This document shows, one piece after another, positions 46,248 through 54,530 of a DNA stretch of 64,000 nucleotides. Where the stretch lies: assembly GCF_900107925.1 (NCBI RefSeq), contig NZ_FNUJ01000011.1, positions 186,001 through 250,000 on the forward strand, given 5' to 3'. This stretch comes from Amycolatopsis pretoriensis. GTDB taxonomy: Bacteria > Actinomycetota > Actinomycetes > Mycobacteriales > Pseudonocardiaceae. The stretch's first letter is position 1. Each line of letters starts with the position of its first letter. A model generated the notes under the pieces. The model did not search any database, was not told the origin of the DNA, and was given only the letters and a program-made list of their open reading frames with translations. Made by a program: the position numbers and the translations under genes.

Positions 46248-46958
46248 ATGGCAGTCCGAACCGCGGCCCGGCCCGTACCTCAGACGACGCGAAAGTCCTG
46301 GTGGCGGCGTCCGTGGATCGGTCCGCTGGCCCTGCTCGTCCTTGCCTTCCTGTCCTTCTCGCTGCCGCCTTACCTGGCCCTCGACCCCGCCCAGTCGCGG
46401 GTTCCGCAGCCCGATGGCTTCCCCGCGCACTACTGGTTCCTCGTCGGGCACGTCGTCTTCGGCTCGATCGCCATGGGTGGCGCCGTCCTGCAGATCTGGC
46501 CCTGGCTGCGGCGGACGCACCCCGTGATCCACCGCAACGTCGGCCGCGCCTACGTCTTCGCCGGCGTGCTGCCCTCCGGGCTGATGGCCCTCACCATCGG
46601 GTCGCAGAGCCCGTTCGGCCCGGTCACCCGGGTCAGCGACGTGCTCGGGGCCGTGCTGTGGATCGGGTGCACCATCGCCGGCTGGCGGGCGGTGCGCGAG
46701 CGGCGCTTCGGCGACCACCGCAAGTGGATGATCCGCAGCGTCACGCTGACCTTCTCGATCATCGTCAACCGCGTGATCTCGCCGATCGCGATGATCATCC
46801 TGGAACCGCAGATCCCGACCACCTTCGGCGGCAGCACGCTCGCCTACAGCCAGAGCGTCGGCGCCATCTCCGCCTGGGGCGGGCTGGCCTTCGCGGTCAT
46901 CGTCAGCCAGCTGATCCTGGAGCGCCGGCCCGCGAAGAAGCCAGCCAGCGTGCGATGA
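46248..46958 (+). CDS. DUF2306 membrane protein
   Basis: A 236-residue protein with about six hydrophobic segments and histidines spaced as in DUF2306 (FPAHYWFLVGHVVFGSIAMGGAVLQIWPWLRRTHPVIHRNVGRAYVFAGVLPSG...GDHRKWMIRSVTLTFSIIVNRVI). The histidines within membrane helices suggest haem or quinone binding, but no function is established for the family. ATG follows GGAGGGG. Its last 56 bp overlap the convergent acyl-CoA dehydrogenase gene. Confidence 0.88.
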   Translation: MAVRTAARPVPQTTRKSWWRRPWIGPLALLVLAFLSFSLPPYLALDPAQSRVPQPDGFPAHYWFLVGHVVFGSIAMGGAVLQIWPWLRRTHPVIHRNVGRAYVFAGVLPSGLMALTIGSQSPFGPVTRVSDVLGAVLWIGCTIAGWRAVRERRFGDHRKWMIRSVTLTFSIIVNRVISPIAMIILEPQIPTTFGGSTLAYSQSVGAISAWGGLAFAVIVSQLILERRPAKKPASVR

Positions 46959-48069
46959 TCGTCCGCTGGATCTCCGACGCCCCTTCGTAAATGCGTGGCG
47001 CGCGGACTTCCCGGTAGAGGTGCTCGAGCAGGTGCCCGCGTCGCAAGGCGCGGGCACCGTGCAGCTGCACCGCCGAATCGACGACGAACTGGGCCGCCTC
47101 CGTCGCGAACAGCTTCGCCATCGCCGCGCGGCCGCCCAGGTTCTGCTCGCCCGCGTCATACGCACCCGCGGCCGCGTACACCAGCAGACGCGCCGCCTCC
47201 GTGCGGGTGGCCATCTCCGCCAGCGCGTGCGCCACCGCCTGCTGCTTGATCAGCGGACCGCCGAACGCTTCCCGTTGACTCGTATGGGAAACAGCAGCGT
47301 CCAGCGCCGCCTGGGCCATTCCGACGGCGAACGCGCCGACGCTCGGGCGGAACAGGTCCAGCGTCCGCATCGCCACCGCGAACCCTCGGTTCTCCTCGCC
47401 GAGCAGCTCCTCGCGCCGGACCTCGACGCCGTCGAACGTGACCGTGCCGATCGGGTGCGGGCTCACCAGGTCCAGGTGCTCGCCGCCCAGGCCGGGGCGG
47501 TCGGCCGGGACGACGAACGCGCTCACTCCCCGGGAACCGGCGTCCGGCGTGGTGCGCGCGAACACCGTGTAGAAGTCGGCTTCGGGCGCGTTCGAGATCC
47601 ACATCTTCGAGCCCGTCAGACGCCAGCCGTCGCCGTCGGGTTCCGCGGCCAGCGACAGCGCCGCCGCGTCGGAACCGGCGTCCGGCTCGGTCAGCGCGAA
47701 CGCCGCCACCGCGTCGCCGGCCGCCACCGCGGGCAGCCACTTCGCGACCTGACTGTCCTGTCCGGACTGCAGGATCGGGTAACTCCCCAGGCCCTGCAAC
47801 GCGAGTGCCGTCTCGGCCTCGGTGTTCACCGTGGCCAGGTTCTCGCGCAGGATGCAGAGGTCGGTCGCCGCGGCCTGGCGGGACGGCGACCCCGAAGAGA
47901 CGCCGGGGAACAGCCGCGCGAGGAGGCCGAGCGCGCCCATCTCCTTCAGGAGAGGCCGGTTCACCGCACCCTCCACACCGGACTCGGCGAGCGGACGCAG
48001 CTGCTCCGCACCCAGCCGCCGCACCTCCGCGGCGAACGCCTGCTGGTCGGGGTCGAGGGTGAAGGTCAT
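46903..48069 (-). CDS. Acyl-CoA dehydrogenase of the aromatic-CoA cluster
   Basis: A 388-residue dehydrogenase: AVAAFALTEPDAGSDAAALSLAAE, GSKMWISNAPEADFYTVFART, GEENRGFAVAMRTLDLFRPSVGAFAVGMAQAALDAAVSH, and LLEHLYREVRAPRIYEGASEIQRTIIARW. The catalytic glutamate is probably in YEGASE. The ATG overlaps the stop of the bifunctional flavoenzyme (ATGA), so the two are made together and probably act in one pathway on a ring-derived CoA ester. Confidence 0.9.
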   Translation of the reverse strand: MTFTLDPDQQAFAAEVRRLGAEQLRPLAESGVEGAVNRPLLKEMGALGLLARLFPGVSSGSPSRQAAATDLCILRENLATVNTEAETALALQGLGSYPILQSGQDSQVAKWLPAVAAGDAVAAFALTEPDAGSDAAALSLAAEPDGDGWRLTGSKMWISNAPEADFYTVFARTTPDAGSRGVSAFVVPADRPGLGGEHLDLVSPHPIGTVTFDGVEVRREELLGEENRGFAVAMRTLDLFRPSVGAFAVGMAQAALDAAVSHTSQREAFGGPLIKQQAVAHALAEMATRTEAARLLVYAAAGAYDAGEQNLGGRAAMAKLFATEAAQFVVDSAVQLHGARALRRGHLLEHLYREVRAPRIYEGASEIQRTIIARWLASSRAGAPGSAG

Positions 48070-50408
48070 GACGGAGCTCCCGGTCGCCAGCGGGCATGGG
48101 CGGTCCCCGTCGGCCCGGAGCGGACGAGGTCGAGACGCGGCTCCGGCCCGTCGCTGCGGCCGGTCTGCGGCTTGCGGCTGCCCGCGGCGAACGGCTTCGG
48201 CCACGGCAGCGGATAACCCTGCTCGGCCGCCACGTGCAGCGTCCACTGTGGATCGTAGAGGTGCGTGCGGCCCAGTGCGCAGAGGTCCGCGCGGCCGGCC
48301 AGGATCAGCGAATTGACGTCGTCGTACGACGAAATCGCGCCGACCGCGATCACCGCGATCCCGTACTCGAGCCCGACCTCGTTGCGGATCCGGTCGGCGT
48401 ACGGCGTCTGGTAGCTGCGCCCGTACTGCGGACGTTCTTCAGTGACGACCTGGCCGGTCGAGACGTCGATGCCCGCGGCGCCGTGAGACGCGAACGCGCG
48501 CGCGATCTCGACGGCGTCGTCGGCGTCGATGCCACCTTCGCACCAGTCGGTCGCCGAGATCCGGACGGTCATCGGCCGCTCGGCGGGCCAGACGGCCCGC
48601 ACCGCGTCGAAGACTTCCAGTGGGAAGCGCAGCCGATTTTCCAGTGAGCCGCCGTAGGAATCGGTCCGCTGGTTGGTCAACGGCGAGAGGAACGACGACA
48701 GCAGGTAGCCGTGTGCACAGTGGAGTTCGAGGACGTCGAACCCGGCGCGAGCGGCAGCCTCCGCGCACGAGACGAACTGCGACCGGATCTCGGCGAGGTC
48801 CGATGTGGACAGTTCACGCGGGACCTGGTTCCGCGAGGAGTACGGCAGCGCCGAGGGGCCGCAGACTTCCCAGTTGTCCGACGGCAACGGCTCGTCGATG
48901 CCGTCCCACATCAGCTTGGTCGACCCCTTGCGCCCGGAGTGTCCCAATTGGACACCGATGCGTGCGGGAGACTGCGCGTGCACGAAATCGACGACGCGCT
49001 TCCAGGCTGCTTCCTGCTCGGCCGTGTACAACCCGCCGCAGCCCGGGGTGATCCGGCCTTCGGGGGAGACGCAGACCATCTCCGTCATCACCAGCCCGGC
49101 GCCGCCGAGGGCCTTGCTGCCCAGGTGCACCAGGTGGAAGTCACCCGGGACACCGTCCGCAGCGGAGTACATGTCCATCGGGGACACGATGATCCGGTTG
49201 GGCAGCTCCAAGCCACCCAGGGAGAACGGCTGGAACATCGGCGGCCGCGACGTCGTCCCGAGTGACCGCGCGAACCAGTGGTCCAGCTCGGCCGCGAACT
49301 CGGGGTCGCGCAGCCGGAGGTTGTCGTGGGTGACGCGGCGGCTGCGCGTGAGGATGTTGAACGCGAACTGCGGCGGTTCCTGGTGGGTGTACTGCGCGAT
49401 GTTCTCGAACCACTCCAGGCTCGCCTGCGCGGCCCGCTGCGTCGACTGGACGACCGGACGCCGTTCCAGCTCATAGGCTTTCAACGCCGAAGCGACGCCG
49501 TCGTTCTCGTGCAGGCACGCGGCCAGCGCGAGCGCGTCTTCCATCGCCAGCTTCGTGCCGGAGCCGATCGAGAAGTGCGCGGTGTGCGCCGCGTCCCCGA
49601 GCAGGACGACGTTGCCGTGCACCCACGTCTCGCAGCGCACCGTGCCGAACGAAACCCACTTCGAGTTGTTCGCCATGATCTTGTGGTCGCCCAGGACGTC
49701 GGCGCACAGCTCGCGGATCAACGCGATCGACTTCTCGTCGCTTTCGCCCGGCGGCAGCGACGCCGCCGCGATCGGCCCGAACGTCCGCTGCCAGACGTCC
49801 TCCTGCACCTCGAGGATGAACGTGGAGCCGTCGCGGCCGTACGGGTAGCCGTGGATCTGCATGATCCCGGCCGGCGTCTCGAGGACGTAGAACTTGAAGG
49901 CGTCGAACACGAGGTCCGTGCCGAGCCAGATGTAGCGGCAGCGGCGGGTCTCGACGCTCGGCCGGAACGTCTCGGCGTACCGGGCCCGGATCGCGGAGTT
50001 GACGCCGTCGGCCGCGATGACGAGGTCGTAGCCCGAGAGGTCGGCCGGCGCCTCCTCGCGGAAGTGCAGACCGACACCGAGTTCGGCGCAGCGGCTCTGC
50101 AGGATGCCGAGCAGGCGCTTGCGGCTCATCGCGGCGAAGCCGTGGCCGCCGGAGGTGGTGACCGTGCCGCGGTAGTGGACGTCGATGTCGTCCCAGCGGG
50201 CGAACTCGGCCGTCATGGCCTCGTGGACGACCGCGTCGGCGTGCTCGATGCCGCCGAGCGTCTCGTCGGAGAACACGACGCCGAAGCCGAACGTGTCGTC
50301 CGGCGCGTTGCGTTCCCAGACGGTGATTTCGTTACCGGGACCGAGCTGCTTCGCCAGCGCGGCGAAGTACAGACCCGCCGGGCCGCCACCGATGACCGCG
50401 ATACGCAC
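48066..50408 (-). CDS. Bifunctional salicylyl-CoA 5-hydroxylase / 2-aminobenzoyl-CoA monooxygenase-reductase type flavoenzyme
   Basis: A 780-residue fusion. Residues 1 to about 390 are an FAD aromatic hydroxylase (MRIAVIGGGPAGLYFAALAKQ, and VVLLGDAAHTAHFSIGSGTKLAMEDALALA). Residues about 395-780 are an old-yellow-enzyme domain (LPNRIIVSPMDMYSA..., QLGHSGRKG, FDVLELHCAHGYLLSSFLSPLTNQRTDSYGGSLENRLRFPLEV, ALGRTHLYDPQW). The two halves hydroxylate and then reduce the aromatic ring of a CoA ester. Salicylyl-CoA and 2-aminobenzoyl-CoA are both possible; the nearby RidA gene (imine hydrolysis) leans to the amino compound. Confidence 0.92.
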   Translation of the reverse strand: MRIAVIGGGPAGLYFAALAKQLGPGNEITVWERNAPDDTFGFGVVFSDETLGGIEHADAVVHEAMTAEFARWDDIDVHYRGTVTTSGGHGFAAMSRKRLLGILQSRCAELGVGLHFREEAPADLSGYDLVIAADGVNSAIRARYAETFRPSVETRRCRYIWLGTDLVFDAFKFYVLETPAGIMQIHGYPYGRDGSTFILEVQEDVWQRTFGPIAAASLPPGESDEKSIALIRELCADVLGDHKIMANNSKWVSFGTVRCETWVHGNVVLLGDAAHTAHFSIGSGTKLAMEDALALAACLHENDGVASALKAYELERRPVVQSTQRAAQASLEWFENIAQYTHQEPPQFAFNILTRSRRVTHDNLRLRDPEFAAELDHWFARSLGTTSRPPMFQPFSLGGLELPNRIIVSPMDMYSAADGVPGDFHLVHLGSKALGGAGLVMTEMVCVSPEGRITPGCGGLYTAEQEAAWKRVVDFVHAQSPARIGVQLGHSGRKGSTKLMWDGIDEPLPSDNWEVCGPSALPYSSRNQVPRELSTSDLAEIRSQFVSCAEAAARAGFDVLELHCAHGYLLSSFLSPLTNQRTDSYGGSLENRLRFPLEVFDAVRAVWPAERPMTVRISATDWCEGGIDADDAVEIARAFASHGAAGIDVSTGQVVTEERPQYGRSYQTPYADRIRNEVGLEYGIAVIAVGAISSYDDVNSLILAGRADLCALGRTHLYDPQWTLHVAAEQGYPLPWPKPFAAGSRKPQTGRSDGPEPRLDLVRSGPTGTAHARWRPGAPS

Positions 50409-50422
50409 GTCGTCGAGGATAT

Positions 50423-50439
50423 GTCGTCACCGGTACGAC
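50423..50439. promoter_or_regulatory. Candidate PaaX operator in the divergent promoter
   Basis: GTCGT-CACCGGT-ACGAC, 5-bp arms around a core containing ACCGGT, in the 67-bp gap between the flavoenzyme and RidA genes. Assignment to the nearby PaaX-type regulator is inference. Confidence 0.4.
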
Positions 50440-50475
50440 CGTCAATAACGCGAAAGATGGCGTACGGTGTGCCGC

Positions 50476-50871
50476 ATGGAACGCATCAACCCGCCGGAGC
50501 TGGGCAAGCCGTCCGGGTTCTCGCACGCGGTGGTGGCCGAGGGCCGGGTCGTCTTCCTCGCCGGCCAGACGGCGCTGGACGCGTCGAACAAGATCGTCGG
50601 CGACGGCGTGGTCGAGCAGTTCGAGCGCGCGCTGGGGAACCTGCTGACGTCGTTGCGCGCGGCGGGTGGCGTCCCGGAAGACCTGTGCAGCGTGACGATC
50701 TACATCGTCGACATGGCGGACTACCGGGCCCACGCGCGCGAGATCGGCGCGGTGTGGAAGCGGCTCGCGGGCACCGAGTACCCGGCGATGGCCGGCATCG
50801 GCGTCTCGCGGCTGTGGGACGAGGAAGCGTTGGTCGAGGTGCAGGGCTTCGCGGTCGTCAGCCGAAGCTGA
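50476..50871 (+). CDS. RidA-family protein (enamine/imine deaminase)
   Basis: A 131-residue RidA/YjgF-type trimeric enzyme: MERINPPELGKPSGFSHAVVAEGRVVFLAGQTALD, VEQFERALGNLLTSLRAAGGVPEDLCSVTIYIVDMADY and TEYPAMAGIGVSRLWDEEALVEVQGFAV. The usual substrate-contact arginine of RidA at the C-terminal third is not in the classical position, so it may belong to another Rid subfamily. ATG at 50476; the GTG at 50467 is less likely. Divergent from the bifunctional flavoenzyme and 14-bp tail-to-tail overlap with paaX. Confidence 0.88.
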   Translation: MERINPPELGKPSGFSHAVVAEGRVVFLAGQTALDASNKIVGDGVVEQFERALGNLLTSLRAAGGVPEDLCSVTIYIVDMADYRAHAREIGAVWKRLAGTEYPAMAGIGVSRLWDEEALVEVQGFAVVSRS

Positions 50872-51700
50872 TCGACTTCGCGACGAACGCGCGGGCCGGG
50901 TCTTCCAGTTGCGCGTGCAGCTGGAAGAACAGGTCGGCCGCGCGGATGCCGGACCAGTCGCGGGGCAGGAACTCCGCGGGCAGGCCGGGGTCGAGGTAGG
51001 GCATCCGCCGCCAGCCGGTCAGCACCCGGACGTAGTCGGCGAAGGCCTGCTCGTCGGTCACCGACTCGCGCCGCAGCGCGGGGCCGTGCTCGTCGAGGAA
51101 CGTCGTGTAGAGGTCGTCGAGCCGGTCGAGGTCCCACCAGTCGCGGACCTTCGCCCGGACGTCGCCGAAGGCCAGGTGGTCGGCGCGGAACAGGTCGGCG
51201 TACCCGGCCAGGCCGAGCCGCGTCAGCGCCTCCTCGGTCGCCGCGTGCAGGTGGGCCGGGGCGATCCAGACGCCGGAGGCGGCGGTGCCGAAGCCCATCC
51301 GGGCGAGCTGGGTGCGCAGCAGGTGGCGCTTGTGCCGCTCGGTCTCGGGCACCGAGAACACGGCGAGCAGCCAGCCGTCGGCGGGGGTCGCGCGCCCGCG
51401 GCGGAAGATCCGTTCGTCACCCTCGCGCAGGATGTCGCGGGCGTCGTCGGACAGCTCGTAGCCCGCGGTCGCGCCGCGGCGCACGGCTTCGAGGATGCCG
51501 CGCCGCTTCAGCCGCGAGATGGAGGAGCGCACGGCGGGCTCGTCGACGCCGACGGCGGCCAGCAGGTCGATGAGCGAGGCGACCGAGAGCCAGCCGCCCT
51601 CGGTGCGCGAGTAGAGGCCGTACACCGTCACGATGAGCTGGCGAGGCTGGGCCGCACGGCCGGAGCCGTCCAGTTCGGTTGCCTCGGGTACGGCCGTCAT
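50858..51700 (-). CDS. PaaX-family transcriptional regulator
   Basis: A 280-residue repressor with the PaaX layout: N-terminal winged helix (QLIVTVYGLYSRTEGGWLSVASLIDLLAAVGVDEPAVRSSISRLKRRGILEAVRRGATAGYELS), middle WLLAVFSVPETERHKRHLLRTQLARMGFGTAASGVWIAP, and C-terminal RVLTGWRRMPYLDPGLPAEFLPRDWSGIRAADLFFQLH. PaaX proteins sense aryl-CoA esters. It lies beside the RidA and flavoenzyme genes and probably controls the aromatic cluster. Confidence 0.92.
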   Translation of the reverse strand: MTAVPEATELDGSGRAAQPRQLIVTVYGLYSRTEGGWLSVASLIDLLAAVGVDEPAVRSSISRLKRRGILEAVRRGATAGYELSDDARDILREGDERIFRRGRATPADGWLLAVFSVPETERHKRHLLRTQLARMGFGTAASGVWIAPAHLHAATEEALTRLGLAGYADLFRADHLAFGDVRAKVRDWWDLDRLDDLYTTFLDEHGPALRRESVTDEQAFADYVRVLTGWRRMPYLDPGLPAEFLPRDWSGIRAADLFFQLHAQLEDPARAFVAKSISFG

Positions 51701-51752
51701 CGGGCCACAATAACGCCTCCCGCTCCGATCGCTCCGCTACGATTTCGCCGCG

Positions 51753-52427
51753 ATGCTGCCAGCCACCAAGGGGATCTTCGACCGGCTCACCCGGCGGGGC
51801 CGTCTGATGACCAAACGGACCTGCGACCGGCAGGGCCACGTCCTGCGCGAGGGACGGTTCCTCTTCCGGACGCCGACCGCGTGGGAGTACGCCGCCGCCG
51901 TTGCCTGCGGCAGTGATCCCGCCGCTCAGCGGTGGCTCGGCTGGCAGGCCGACTCCATCGTCGCGCGGCGCGCGCGGGCCGATGCGCTGCGCGTCGTGCC
52001 CGGGACCGGGCCGGACTGGGTGTCGCCCGATCCGCAGTCGGTCGACCTCGTGATGATCGACGTCGAGGCCAACCGGTGCGTCGGGCTGGTGAGCGTGCAC
52101 ACCGGCGAGGACGGCGGCCCGGAGACCGGCGGCTACCTCGCGCCCGACTACCGCGGCCGCGGCAACGGCCGGATCCTCTTCGCGGCCGGCCTGACGCTGG
52201 CGCACGACCACCTCGGCCTGTCGCGCGTGCGCGCCGGCGCCGAGGTCGGCAACATCGCGAGCGCGCGCTCGCTGCAGGCCGCCGGGCTCGCGCGCGTCGC
52301 CGGGCCGCCGACGTACCGGCTGCCGGACGGCCGCGTCACCGAGGCCTGGTGGTTCGAACACGCCGTGCCGCGGGTGACGCGGTGCGGTGGCCCGCAGGCG
52401 ACGTGGTTCCCGGCGTCGCTCCTGTAG
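51753..52427 (+). CDS. GNAT-family acetyltransferase (RimJ/RimL-like)
   Basis: A 224-residue acetyltransferase: LREGRFLFRTPTAWEYAAAVACGSDPAAQRWLGW at the start, GGYLAPDYRGRGNGRILFAAGLTLAHDHLGLSRVRAGAEVGNIASARSLQAAGL as the acetyl-CoA loop and following helices. That pattern fits the RimJ/RimL-like branch, whose targets include protein N-termini and small molecules. ATG at 51753; the ATG 18 codons later (MTKRTCDRQG) is possible. Target unknown. Confidence 0.85.
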   Translation: MLPATKGIFDRLTRRGRLMTKRTCDRQGHVLREGRFLFRTPTAWEYAAAVACGSDPAAQRWLGWQADSIVARRARADALRVVPGTGPDWVSPDPQSVDLVMIDVEANRCVGLVSVHTGEDGGPETGGYLAPDYRGRGNGRILFAAGLTLAHDHLGLSRVRAGAEVGNIASARSLQAAGLARVAGPPTYRLPDGRVTEAWWFEHAVPRVTRCGGPQATWFPASLL

Positions 52428-52471
52428 ACGCTTCGGCCGTCGCCGACGTTTTCCGTGGCTAGTTTTGCCTC

Positions 52472-53119
52472 ATGACTTCGCTTTCCGCTCCCGTTCCGCC
52501 CGTTCCCGTCGATGTTCCGCTGGGGAGCGTCGCTTGGCTGCGGGCTTCGGTTTCCCGGTTCAGCAATGGTCCCGACCACACCCGTCGGCGCGCCCTCGGC
52601 GTTTCACTGCTGGCGGAGGTGGACCCGGAAGTGTTGCGGCGCAAGGCCTTCGAAACGGCGGGCGACGCTCGCGAGGTCGTCGTCGGGGTGCTGGCAGCGG
52701 AACTGGGACTGCCGGTGGTGCCTTCGGACGTCGTGGCGGTCGCGGCCGTCTACCACCCGCACGTGCCGTCGTCCGCGGCAGCCGAAGCCGCGCTGAGCCG
52801 GCTGGTGACGGCGTGCGGTGGGACCGCCGACGAACTCGCCGCCGCGCGGATCAGCCTGCTGATCCAGGCCTGCGAAGCCACCGCCGGGCTGATCGGCAAG
52901 GCGATTCCCTTGGTGCGGGCGGGAAAACGGCCCGAGGAGGCGGTGGCGGAAGTGCTGCGCGCGGACCCGCCGGTGTCGCACACCCGGCGCCGGGTGCGCG
53001 GCGAGGACGTCTTGGTGCCGCTGGCCGGGACGCCGTTCGGTGCGGGCCCGCGCGAGTGCCCGGGGCCGGCGCACGCGATCGCGCTCGCGACCGGCGTGCT
53101 CGCGGCGACCCGCGGCTGA
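52472..53119 (+). CDS. Half-size cytochrome P450-like protein
   Basis: A 215-residue protein carrying P450 landmarks in order but at about half the usual 400 residues: a C-helix-like FSNGPDHTRRRAL (30-42), an I-helix-like LLIQACEATAGLIGKAI (129-145), the ExxR motif EVLR (160-163) followed by PPVSHTRRRV, and the haem-ligand loop FGAGPRECPG (189-198, C196 as ligand). The acidic-threonine pair of the I-helix is altered. The protein lacks most of the substrate-recognition region. It may bind haem without classical monooxygenation, or be a decayed but still conserved gene. Own transcription unit. Confidence 0.6.
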   Translation: MTSLSAPVPPVPVDVPLGSVAWLRASVSRFSNGPDHTRRRALGVSLLAEVDPEVLRRKAFETAGDAREVVVGVLAAELGLPVVPSDVVAVAAVYHPHVPSSAAAEAALSRLVTACGGTADELAAARISLLIQACEATAGLIGKAIPLVRAGKRPEEAVAEVLRADPPVSHTRRRVRGEDVLVPLAGTPFGAGPRECPGPAHAIALATGVLAATRG

Positions 53120-53178
53120 CCCCGCGGCGGGTTCTGCTACTAATTACGCCTTCATCTTCTTGGGGGAAGGCGCGGGAA

Positions 53179-53538
53179 ATGCTGTATTTCGATGGCCTCT
53201 TGGGCTTCGTCACGCTCGGGCTGTGGATCTTCTGCCTGGTCGACGTGATCACGACGGACGAGTCGTCCTGCCGCAACCTGCCGAAGGGGTTGTGGCTGCT
53301 GGTCGTGCTGGTGGTGCCGCTGGTCGGGTCGATCGTCTGGCTGGTGGCGGGCCGCCCGCAGCACGTGGCGCGGGCGCGCGGGCCGTACGAGCGGAACGCG
53401 CCGGCGTACCCGGAGTACGACCGCCCGGGCCGGTTCGCGGCCGGGAACCCGGACGACGACGAGGAGTTCCTCCGCAAGTGCCGCGAACGCGCGGAGGCGC
53501 AGCGCAAGCTGGCCCGCGAAAAGCGCGCGGAGGACTAG
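53179..53538 (+). CDS. PLDc_N-type small membrane protein
   Basis: A 119-residue protein: LGFVTLGLWIFCLVDVITTDESSCRNLPKGLWLLVVLVVPLVGSIVWLVAGRP is the two-helix PLDc_N domain, seen as the membrane anchor of cardiolipin synthases and as a stand-alone protein in actinobacteria. A charged tail (NPDDDEEFLRKCRERAEAQRKLAREKRAED) follows, probably helical. No phospholipase domain is attached. ATG at 53179. Its stop shares CTAG with the convergent MarR gene. Confidence 0.85.
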   Translation: MLYFDGLLGFVTLGLWIFCLVDVITTDESSCRNLPKGLWLLVVLVVPLVGSIVWLVAGRPQHVARARGPYERNAPAYPEYDRPGRFAAGNPDDDEEFLRKCRERAEAQRKLAREKRAED

Positions 53539-53999
53539 CAGCTGGGGCCTTCGCACGTTCCGTGTTCGTAGGCCTCCAACGTCGAGATCACCAGCCGGCG
53601 CTCGGCCGGCGTCAACGGCGCCAGCGCGTTGCTCCACGCCTGCGCGCCGCGCGCGAGCCACGCGTCCACCGCCGGACGTCGTTCCGGCGTGATGCTCACG
53701 ATCGTGCGGCGGCGGTCCGCCGGGTCCTCGTCGCGGTTCAGCACGCCCTGCCGGCTGAGGTCGCCGACCATCAGGCTCGCCGTCGTCGGCGCGACCTCCA
53801 GGCGGCCCGCCAGCTCGGTGACCGTCATCGGGCCGTCGAAGAGCAGGTACGACAGCAGCGACAGGTGCCGCGGCGCGAGCGCGCAGCCGTTCAGCTCCGC
53901 CGGGACCGGTGTTCGCTTCGCGCGGCCGACCAGGCGCGGCATCAGCAGCAGGAGCCGGCGCACGCCGTCTTCCAGGCTCAATCCGGCCTCCGTTGACAC
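53535..53999 (-). CDS. MarR-family transcriptional regulator
   Basis: A 154-residue winged-helix protein: LAPRHLSLLSYLLFDGPMTVTELAGRLEVAPTTASLMVGDLSRQGVLNRDEDPADRRRTIVSITPE is the MarR DNA-binding domain with wing. GTG start 7 nt after GGGAG. The C-terminus ends EHGTCEGPSC, two cysteines that could sense oxidants. It diverges from an F420-dependent nitroreductase gene and probably represses it through the palindrome between them. Confidence 0.88.
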   Translation of the reverse strand: MSTEAGLSLEDGVRRLLLLMPRLVGRAKRTPVPAELNGCALAPRHLSLLSYLLFDGPMTVTELAGRLEVAPTTASLMVGDLSRQGVLNRDEDPADRRRTIVSITPERRPAVDAWLARGAQAWSNALAPLTPAERRLVISTLEAYEHGTCEGPSC

Positions 54000-54018
54000 C
54001 GCCCGTCTCCCGTCGGTA

Positions 54019-54034
54019 GCTTTGTTTGCAAAGC
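54019..54034. promoter_or_regulatory. Candidate MarR operator
   Basis: GCTTTG-TTTG-CAAAGC, 6-bp arms and 4-bp spacer, AT-rich, in the divergent gap between the MarR and nitroreductase genes. Confidence 0.6.
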
Positions 54035-54104
54035 AAACGCTTCTCGTAGTCCCGAACCTACCTCGCGACACGAACGAGCGTACCGGCCACAACCAGGGGA
54101 TCCC

Positions 54105-54527
54105 ATGACTACGCCAGCCGACATGAACGACTTCAACACCCAGGTCGTCGAGGAGTTCCGGGCCAACGAAGGCAAGGTCGGCAACTACTTCGAGGGCAAG
54201 AACGTGCTCCTCCTCACGACGATCGGCGCGAAGAGCGGCCAGGAGCGCCTGTCGCCGCTCGTCTACACCCGCGACGGCGACAAGTACGTCGTCGCCGCGT
54301 CCATGGGTGGCGCCCCGAAGAACCCGGCCTGGTTCCACAACCTCGTCGCCAACCCGAAGGTCACCATCGAGGTCGGCACCGAGACCTTCGAGGCCACCGC
54401 CACCGTGATCGAAGACCGCGCCGAGCGCGACCGCCTGTACGCGGGCATGGTCGCGCACGCCGAGGGCTTCGCCGAGTACGAGACGAAGACCACGCGGCTC
54501 ATCCCGATCGTCGTCTTCGAGCGCTGA
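54105..54527 (+). CDS. Deazaflavin (F420)-dependent nitroreductase family protein
   Basis: A 140-residue Ddn-like split-barrel enzyme: VVEEFRANEGKVGNYFEGKNVLLLTTIGAKSGQERLSPLVYTRDGDKYVVAASMGGAPKNPAWFHNLVANPKVTIEVGTETFEATATVI. The GAKSGQ-R-PL and GG-PKNPAW-HNL-ANP segments are the F420-contact signatures. These enzymes reduce quinones and nitro compounds. Controlled by the divergent MarR. ATG follows AGGGG. Confidence 0.9.
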   Translation: MTTPADMNDFNTQVVEEFRANEGKVGNYFEGKNVLLLTTIGAKSGQERLSPLVYTRDGDKYVVAASMGGAPKNPAWFHNLVANPKVTIEVGTETFEATATVIEDRAERDRLYAGMVAHAEGFAEYETKTTRLIPIVVFER

Positions 54528-54530
54528 CGC

